Shown here one piece after another: positions 1 to 4,803 of a DNA stretch of 5,838 bases (the stretch's first letter is position 1; each line of letters starts with the position of its first letter). The translations under genes and the position numbers were made by a program. The notes beneath the pieces were generated by a model that saw nothing but the letters and a program-made list of their open reading frames with translations, was not told the DNA's origin and made no database searches. Origin of the DNA: an uncultured Granulosicoccaceae bacterium (lineage in GTDB: Bacteria; Pseudomonadota; Gammaproteobacteria; CALCKW01); NCBI GenBank assembly GCA_937941555.1, contig CALDHJ010000473.1:1-5838 (forward strand), in the 5' to 3' direction.

Positions 1-928
1 CCCCGAGGGTCCGCAGGATGGCGATATCCGACTGCTTTTCGTTGACCACCATGATCAACATGCTGACGATGTTGAAAGCGGCGACGGCAACGATCAGCGA
101 CAGGATGATGAACATCATGGTCTTTTCCGTTTGCACGGCGCGAAAGAAATTGCGGTGTTGCCAGGTCCAGTCGGACACCCACCAGGTCTCGCCAAGGGTA
201 TCGGCCAGATCCTTGGCCACCGCCTGGGCATTGAACATGTCGACAAGCTTCAAGCGCACACCGGTCACGCCGTCGAGTCGTTTGAGCTTCGCGGCATCCG
301 CCGCCGCGAACACGGCCATGTTACGGTCGTACTCGCCCATGCCGGACGAGAAGGTGCCCACCACCGTGAAGCGCTTCATGCGCGGCGTGACGCCAACCAC
401 ACTGACCGAGGCCTCGGGCGCGACCACCGTGATGTTGTCGCCGGTCTCGACCCGCAGAAAGGCCGCGAGCGAGGCTCCGAGGACAGCGTTGAATTCACCC
501 GGTTGCAAGTCGGCCAGACTGCCCGTGACCATTTGCGCCTCGATATCGGAGACGGCTGATTCGAACTCGGGCAGTACACCGCGCGCCAGCGCGCCGGTCA
601 CGCGCTCGCCGTTGACCAGCATCAGCTGCGCCTCCACATAAGGCGCAGCACCGACCACTTCCTCGTGGTCGCGCGCTGCCGCGGCCAGTGCCTGCCACTC
701 TGCGACTGGACCGTCGGGCTTGGTGATGGTGGCGTGCGATGCCATGCCGAGAATGCGTTCGCGGACTTCGGTCTGGAAGCCGTTCATGACCGACAGCACC
801 ACGATCAGGGTCGTGATACCGAGCGCAATGCCGACCACCGAGATCAGTGTGATGAAGGATACAAAGCCGCTGCGGCGACGCGAGCGCGTGTACCGCAGCC
901 CGATCGCCAGTGTGAAGGGTTGTCGCAT
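1..928 (-). CDS. lolC: Lipoprotein-releasing ABC transporter permease, LolC/LolE family (partial, 3' end outside window)
   Basis: Inner-membrane permease of the LolCDE-type ABC machine, which extracts mature outer-membrane lipoproteins from the inner membrane and passes them to the chaperone LolA. The 309 codons read here start MRQPFTLAIGLRYTRSRRR, the usual LolC/E opening (short cytoplasmic segment, then GLRY). TM1 spans about residues 22-48 and ends in the family signature VLSVMNGF. A large periplasmic domain follows (about 50-265). TM2 (about 268-296) contains SLIVAVAAFNIVSMLIMVV and runs into the cytoplasmic NEKQSDIAILRTLG segment, which in this family contacts the ATPase LolD. The remaining two TMs and the stop lie beyond the left edge (the family is usually about 410-420 aa). 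The ATG at 928 is chosen because it matches the family start and an in-frame stop lies upstream at 977-979; no convincing Shine-Dalgarno is visible. LolC rather than LolE is inferred from its position as the first lol gene facing away from mfd. The family call is near certain, the paralogue less so. Confidence 0.93.
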   Translation of the reverse strand, partial: MRQPFTLAIGLRYTRSRRRSGFVSFITLISVVGIALGITTLIVVLSVMNGFQTEVRERILGMASHATITKPDGPVAEWQALAAAARDHEEVVGAAPYVEAQLMLVNGERVTGALARGVLPEFESAVSDIEAQMVTGSLADLQPGEFNAVLGASLAAFLRVETGDNITVVAPEASVSVVGVTPRMKRFTVVGTFSSGMGEYDRNMAVFAAADAAKLKRLDGVTGVRLKLVDMFNAQAVAKDLADTLGETWWVSDWTWQHRNFFRAVQTEKTMMFIILSLIVAVAAFNIVSMLIMVVNEKQSDIAILRTLG

Positions 929-1010
929 GGGCTGCGAGGGTAGCCCAATTTCGGCGGCGGCGTGTGCCCTGGGGACTCACGATGCCCCCTCGCCCGTCTG
1001 AAACGGTGTA
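929..1010. other. Intergenic gap between TRAP permease and lolC
   Basis: 82 bases between the stop of the TRAP permease and the lolC start, both on the minus strand. I see no T-tailed terminator. The only dyad is GGGG/CCCC (971-974 with 985-988), with a 10-base loop and no U-tract. Read on the minus strand, a TACCCT hexamer lies 8 bases before the lolC ATG. This could be a poor -10 element, but no -35 partner is apparent. Readthrough from the TRAP operon into lolC therefore cannot be excluded. Confidence 0.5.
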
Positions 1011-3347
1011 TCAGGCCAGCTGCAGCCTGCGGCCGTTGCGCCAACTCATCAGCACCAGCGCAATGCCGATCACCAGCGCCACGCCGTAGACCGCCGGATC
1101 GCCGTTCAGGATCAAGGCGCTGAGCACCAGTCTCAGCCCGACATTCCACAGCGGCAGGGCATCGTTGTCGAAGCGCGCCAGCGCACTTGCCAGCAGATAG
1201 AGGGCACACAACAGGCGCAACAACAACGGCACCAGCAGTGCCGTGTCGACGGTGCCGTCGTAGCCCGGCAGGTAAGTCACCATGCCGCCGCTGGAGTTCG
1301 GGTTGATCTGCGCCTGCTCGATCAACAGGAGCTCGGGGTACATCGCAAACACGAACGGAATGATGAACATCACGATGCCCGAGCGCACCGCCGAGAAGCC
1401 CGTCGCCATGGGGTCCTGTTTGGTGATCGAGGCCGCAGCGAAAGCGGCCAACGCCACCGGAGGCGTGATCGCGCTGGCAACCGCGAAGTAGAAGATGAAC
1501 ATGTTTGCCGTGAACATCGATATGCCAAGCCCAGCCAGCACTGGGCCCATCAACAGAGCGACGTTGATGTAGGCCGGCACAGCCGGCATGCCCATACCGA
1601 GCAGAACCGCGAGCGTCATGGTGGCGAACAACGCGATGAACTGAAACAACACCGATCCGCCATCGCCGAAATTGAAGGCGTTGAGCCACTGCAGCACATC
1701 GATCGAGATGAAGTTCGGCAAGGCTGTCAGCCGCAGACAGAAATCGATGATCGTCACAGCGAGGAACATCAAATAGAGCGTAGAGATCAAAACACCGGCA
1801 TTGGAGAGTGCATCGAGCAGCTTGCGCGGCTTGGCGCGCATGCCCGGATCGAGAAACAGCAAGCCGATCAGCAACATCACGGCCCACCAGCCCGCACTGC
1901 CCGCGTCTCCCGCGCTGTTCTGCACCAACTGCAAATACCAGGGCAGGCTCTCCACCACACAGCGCTCACCGATGATCGTGCGCTCGGCGCCGAACAATCC
2001 CGAGACAAAACCACACCCGACGTCCTGTTTCGGGATCAGCAACAGCACCAGAATGAGCCCGATCGGGGCGAAAATCATGAGCAGATTGAAGCGGTCCTGG
2101 CGATCGAGAACCATGTCCTCGGTGAGTTCGCCGATGGCCTCCAGCCCCTGCTTGCGAGATTGGAACACCACGGACAGGAACAGACAGAAGAAATACGCCA
2201 CGGCCGGGATGATGGCGGCGATGATCACGTAGGAGTACGGCACCCCGGTCAGGGCTGCGAGAACAAAGGCTGCCACGCCCATGACCGGTGGCATGATCGA
2301 GCCCCCGGACGATGCAGCGGCCTCCATGCCGCCGGCAAATACTTTTGAAAACCCCCGCTTGACCATCATCGGAATTGTCAACACACCGGTCGACAGCACA
2401 TTGACCACCGGGCCGCCGGAGATGGTGCCGAACATTGCCGAGCTCACGATCGCCGCGTGCGCCGGGCCGCCGCGCAGATTGCGCGTCCACCGAAACGCAA
2501 GCTTGATCAGCGACTGCCCACCGGCCGACACACCGAACAGCGAACCGAGGATCAGGTACGGGAATATCGTGTTCAGGATGATGTCCATGAACCGCCCGAG
2601 AAAGCCGCTCGCGTTGTTGGTCAGGATATCGTGTATGCGCGGCCGGCCATCCGACAGCAGCCGCGGTTCACCACCGAGCTTGGTGATCAGGTACTTGTTG
2701 ATGTCGTCAGCGCCGTGCACGTACCACATCGCGATGGTGATGAAGGTGTAGGCGACGACCAATATCGCGACCAGCACCAGCGGCAAACCCCAGACTTTGA
2801 CGTTGTAGGCGAGGAAAATCATCACCGAGATGCCGACGATCGCGACGATCCAGCCGCCGGTGGTGCCGACACAGTTGGGGTCGTCGACCGTGGTGGGCTC
2901 GGGCAGACCGAACAGCGCCGCGTTCTCGCGCTCGATCTCGAGCGTCTGCTGAATCAGTCGGGCGCGCTCACCGGTGAACTGGTCTACCAGGCAGATCGAC
3001 TGCAGCTCGACCATGTAGGTCACCGAAATCGCCACCGCAGCTACCACCAGCGCAACATCGAACCAGAATCCCACGGCCCGGCGGATCGGGCCGCGGTTGC
3101 TCCACTCGCGCCAGATCGAGTGTTTGAGCACGACAATGACCATCATCACAACGAAAACGATCGGGTAGAAATACTCGAGCGGGAATCGCCGTACCTTGAG
3201 CCAGTCGAGCCCGGTTACCGCTCGCGCCATGTCCTCGAGGCCCGGTATCGCCGGCATGGCGTTGACCAGGCCCACCAAGACAAAGCCCAACGCCAACAGA
3301 TACGCAGTCTTTGCGGCGACGGGGCCGGGAGCGGGCGTGTCAGCCAT
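1011..3347 (-). CDS. TRAP transporter permease, fused small (DctQ-like) and large (DctM-like) subunits with C-terminal extension
   Basis: Membrane component of a TAXI-type TRAP transporter: a secondary, ion-gradient-driven importer that takes ligand from a periplasmic receptor. It is 778 residues long and complete. The N-terminal part has hydrophobic segments at about 14-32, 59-76, 95-117, 165-183 and 186-208, the small-subunit region, with a polar loop at 118-164. The DctM-like part begins near 245. It has two half-repeats: MFGTISGG (305-312) with VLTIPMM (322-328) and SSGGSIMPPVMG (346-357), then LGMGMPAVPAYINVALL (583-599) with ASAITPPVALAAF (624-636). These paired motifs are what is known of the DctM/ion-transporter fold and are the evidence for the call. 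Residues about 670-778 add three further hydrophobic segments, resembling the DUF3394 extension of some fused TRAP permeases (from memory). The start is set by GAAGGA five bases before the ATG. It lies downstream of the receptor gene in the same operon. Paired cysteines in two loops are unusual. Substrate unknown. Confidence 0.96.
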   Translation of the reverse strand: MADTPAPGPVAAKTAYLLALGFVLVGLVNAMPAIPGLEDMARAVTGLDWLKVRRFPLEYFYPIVFVVMMVIVVLKHSIWREWSNRGPIRRAVGFWFDVALVVAAVAISVTYMVELQSICLVDQFTGERARLIQQTLEIERENAALFGLPEPTTVDDPNCVGTTGGWIVAIVGISVMIFLAYNVKVWGLPLVLVAILVVAYTFITIAMWYVHGADDINKYLITKLGGEPRLLSDGRPRIHDILTNNASGFLGRFMDIILNTIFPYLILGSLFGVSAGGQSLIKLAFRWTRNLRGGPAHAAIVSSAMFGTISGGPVVNVLSTGVLTIPMMVKRGFSKVFAGGMEAAASSGGSIMPPVMGVAAFVLAALTGVPYSYVIIAAIIPAVAYFFCLFLSVVFQSRKQGLEAIGELTEDMVLDRQDRFNLLMIFAPIGLILVLLLIPKQDVGCGFVSGLFGAERTIIGERCVVESLPWYLQLVQNSAGDAGSAGWWAVMLLIGLLFLDPGMRAKPRKLLDALSNAGVLISTLYLMFLAVTIIDFCLRLTALPNFISIDVLQWLNAFNFGDGGSVLFQFIALFATMTLAVLLGMGMPAVPAYINVALLMGPVLAGLGISMFTANMFIFYFAVASAITPPVALAAFAAASITKQDPMATGFSAVRSGIVMFIIPFVFAMYPELLLIEQAQINPNSSGGMVTYLPGYDGTVDTALLVPLLLRLLCALYLLASALARFDNDALPLWNVGLRLVLSALILNGDPAVYGVALVIGIALVLMSWRNGRRLQLA

Positions 3348-3352
3348 GGGTA

Positions 3353-3358
3353 TCCTTC
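3353..3358 (-). promoter_or_regulatory. Shine-Dalgarno of the TRAP permease
   Basis: Read on the minus strand, GAAGGA sits five bases (TACCC) before the ATG at 3347. This is a strong match to the anti-SD and fixes the start codon. It lies 11 bases downstream of the third hairpin of the spacer, so ribosome access could depend on that structure. Confidence 0.85.
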
Positions 3359-3369
3359 AAACGAAAACG

Positions 3370-3384
3370 GGCGCGAAAGGCGCC
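3370..3384 (-). repeat. Stem-loop 3 of the receptor-permease spacer
   Basis: Perfect 5-bp inverted repeat, GGCGC-CTTTC-GCGCC on the transcribed (minus) strand, followed by CGTTTTCG. The short T-run makes a weak or partial terminator possible. The closeness to the permease ribosome binding site makes a translational role equally possible. Confidence 0.55.
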
Positions 3385-3405
3385 AGTAAAACAGTAGCGT
3401 GTTGA

Positions 3406-3429
3406 GGCCGAACCCGAGGTGGTTCGGCC
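3406..3429 (-). repeat. Stem-loop 2 of the receptor-permease spacer (9-bp stem)
   Basis: Perfect 9-bp inverted repeat, GGCCGAACC pairing with GGTTCGGCC around a 6-base loop (3415-3420). It is the strongest dyad in the window. No run of Ts follows directly on the minus strand, so it looks more like an RNA-stabilising or processing hairpin than a classic intrinsic terminator. Confidence 0.75.
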
Positions 3430-3436
3430 GGTGGCG

Positions 3437-3458
3437 AGCGGGTCAAGCGCGACCCGCT
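3437..3458 (-). repeat. Stem-loop 1 of the receptor-permease spacer (8-bp stem)
   Basis: Perfect 8-bp inverted repeat, AGCGGGTC pairing with GACCCGCT around a 6-base loop (3445-3450). It begins 17 bases after the receptor stop codon, where a 3' hairpin would protect the receptor message from exonucleases. It is separated from stem-loop 2 by only 7 bases. Confidence 0.72.
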
Positions 3459-3475
3459 GCCAGGGTTGCATGCCC

Positions 3476-4534
3476 TCAGGCAGGCTTCGCGCAGTCGGGC
3501 ACGGTGTATCCCGCCTCTTCCCAGGCCGCAATCGCACCCGGGTGGTATTTGAGCGGGTTGGGACCACAGGTGCTGGCAACCGCCGGATCGAGATCACCGA
3601 ATCCGGAGAACCGCATGAAGGGCGCTTTCTGAACGATCGCATCGAAGTTTTCGATCATGGCAGCGGTCATCGCCTTGGCGGTCTCGAAATCCAGGTCCTT
3701 GTGGACCATGTCGCCGCCAACGGTTGCGATAGAGCGGAGTTTGCCGTCCGCGTCACCAACGATCGTCAGACCCGGCTGCTCACCGAAATCCGCCACATCG
3801 ACAATCATGCCGCCCGACCCGGGTGCGCGGGAATATTTCTGGAAGGCCTCGCCGTCAAACAGCTCCTGCGGAATGCCCCACAACGAGACGGAACCGGCCG
3901 AGAGGGCGCGCGTGATCCGGGTGTCAGGGAAGTAGGACGGCAGCACCATGGCGTCGGCCGTGTTGTCGGCAATCGCCTGCGGCATCTGGCCCCAGTTCAG
4001 CTGCACGCCCTCGTAGCCCTCCCCGTCATCGAGACCGGTTGCGAGCTTGATGATCTGGCGTGCGTTGCTCAGCGCGCCACCGCGCGGCGGGCCATTCAGG
4101 ACACGTTTGCCCTCGAGGTCTCCCCAGCCTTTGACCGGTGAGCTGTCGTAGGCGTAGAGCGCAAAAATGCCGAAGCGGTAGGTGTAGAGCATGCGCGCGT
4201 TCTGGATCAGCTCCGCGCCGGTCTCTTTACCCATCTTGGCGTAAGGTCCTGCGCCACGGGACATCAGAAACGGCAGAATGAATGGCGCTGCCGCCACGTC
4301 TGTTTTGCCCTCAACCAGGTTTTGCAGGCTGTTGGTCAGGGTTTGGCAATCCTGTACCTGAAGGTTGGCGATCCCTTTGGCGGCCAATTGCTCGCCAAGC
4401 GTGATCACCATGGTGCCCGGCGCGCCACCGGCACACGCGGTCTCACCGGTGAGCGTGGACATGGCATTGGCCGGCGTCGACATCACAGCAGCAGCGACGG
4501 CGAGGCCGGCGCTCAGTTGAATCAGTGCTTTCAT
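3476..4534 (-). CDS. TAXI-family TRAP transporter periplasmic solute receptor
   Basis: Periplasmic binding protein that delivers substrate to the fused TRAP permease encoded downstream. It is 352 residues and complete. Residues 1-24 form a Sec signal peptide: K2, a hydrophobic core (LSAGLAVAAAVM) and ANA at 22-24 before the likely cut. Features supporting the TAXI family are GGAPGTMVITLGEQLA (36-51) in the place of the usual glycine-rich GSPGGTYYPLG-type motif, LVEGKTDVAAAP (73-84) in the 'G..D' region, the segment DLEGKRVLNGPPRGG (139-153), and PLKYHPGAIAAWEEAGY (327-343), matching the HPGA..Y..E.G tail typical of TAXI receptors. Length (about 320-350) fits. There are four cysteines (34, 63, 323, 348), possibly two disulfides. 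The ATG is fixed by GGAGA four bases upstream. First gene of the operon, 128 bases before the permease. The Thermus TAXI protein binds glutamate/glutamine, but this ligand site diverges, so the substrate is left open. Confidence 0.93.
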   Translation of the reverse strand: MKALIQLSAGLAVAAAVMSTPANAMSTLTGETACAGGAPGTMVITLGEQLAAKGIANLQVQDCQTLTNSLQNLVEGKTDVAAAPFILPFLMSRGAGPYAKMGKETGAELIQNARMLYTYRFGIFALYAYDSSPVKGWGDLEGKRVLNGPPRGGALSNARQIIKLATGLDDGEGYEGVQLNWGQMPQAIADNTADAMVLPSYFPDTRITRALSAGSVSLWGIPQELFDGEAFQKYSRAPGSGGMIVDVADFGEQPGLTIVGDADGKLRSIATVGGDMVHKDLDFETAKAMTAAMIENFDAIVQKAPFMRFSGFGDLDPAVASTCGPNPLKYHPGAIAAWEEAGYTVPDCAKPA

Positions 4535-4538
4535 GTGG

Positions 4539-4543
4539 TCTCC
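4539..4543 (-). promoter_or_regulatory. Shine-Dalgarno of the TAXI receptor
   Basis: Minus-strand GGAGA followed by CCAC and the ATG at 4534. This is a canonical ribosome binding site. It settles the start ahead of the signal peptide. Confidence 0.85.
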
Positions 4544-4682
4544 AGAACAGGATATTTAGTGCATCAATCGCGCACCAATGTACCGCAGGGTGGTAATGAG
4601 GTCGATAGTTAACATGGTAATTTCCGGCTTCCGATCGTCCGGCTTGTGACACAGGCACGGCGCGGGCAGCACACCGGACACG

Positions 4683-4707
4683 CAGCGCAGCGAATCTGCC
4701 TGCGCTG
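4683..4707. repeat. Perfect 8-bp inverted repeat in the divergent intergenic region
   Basis: CAGCGCAG and CTGCGCTG are separated by 9 bases (CGAATCTGC). It lies 97 bases upstream of the mfd start and about 149 upstream of the receptor start. There is no T-run on either side, so it is not a terminator. It could be an operator for a dimeric regulator, or a chance dyad in GC-rich DNA. Confidence 0.4.
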
Positions 4708-4803
4708 TTGCCACTGCCAGCCAGAGCGTACGCCTGGTTGCCTGCAGCCTGTTGGCTCGAGGTCTCGGGTACACTGACGGGTTTTCGTGTCCAACCCGAT
4801 CAC

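Larger units (their letters stand above)
4535..4803. promoter_or_regulatory. Divergent intergenic/promoter region between the TAXI receptor and mfd
   Basis: 269 bases from which both transcripts must start, since the genes diverge. Weak sigma70-like candidates are visible. On the minus strand, TTGGTG (4573-4578) and TATCCT (4549-4554) are 18 bases apart, upstream of the receptor. On the plus strand, TACACT (4770-4775) lies 28 bases before the mfd start with no good -35. Possible operators are GTGC...GCAC (4559-4575) and an 8-bp inverted repeat at 4683-4707. A 19-codon minus-strand reading frame (4556-4615) ends 21 bases before the receptor start. That promoters exist here is a safe inference; the individual elements are guesses. 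Confidence 0.5.

Noticed and set aside
18..641. Plus-strand frames opposite lolC
   Set aside because: The minus strand encodes an uninterrupted LolC/LolE N-terminus from 928 to the window edge, so the plus frames are shadows.
971..988. GGGG...CCCC dyad after the permease stop as a terminator
   Set aside because: The stem is only 4 bp with a 10-base loop, and no U-tract follows.
844..1887. 347-codon minus-strand frame overlapping the permease and lolC start
   Set aside because: It is an alternative frame of the permease gene, rich in R, H, G and C, with no recognisable motif, and it crosses the intergenic gap.
2457..3389. 310-codon plus-strand open frame opposite the TRAP permease
   Set aside because: It lies wholly antisense to a clear membrane-protein gene. 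Its product is a low-complexity mix of R, D, H, Q and V with no domain, as expected from the complement of hydrophobic codons in GC-rich DNA.
3462..3476. Possible fourth hairpin (AGGG/CCCT) at the receptor stop codon
   Set aside because: It has only four pairs, with a mismatch next to them on the transcribed strand, so it is too weak to call.
3419..4141. 240-codon plus-strand frame opposite the TAXI receptor
   Set aside because: The minus-strand receptor has a signal peptide, a Shine-Dalgarno and family motifs over the same DNA. The plus frame has none.
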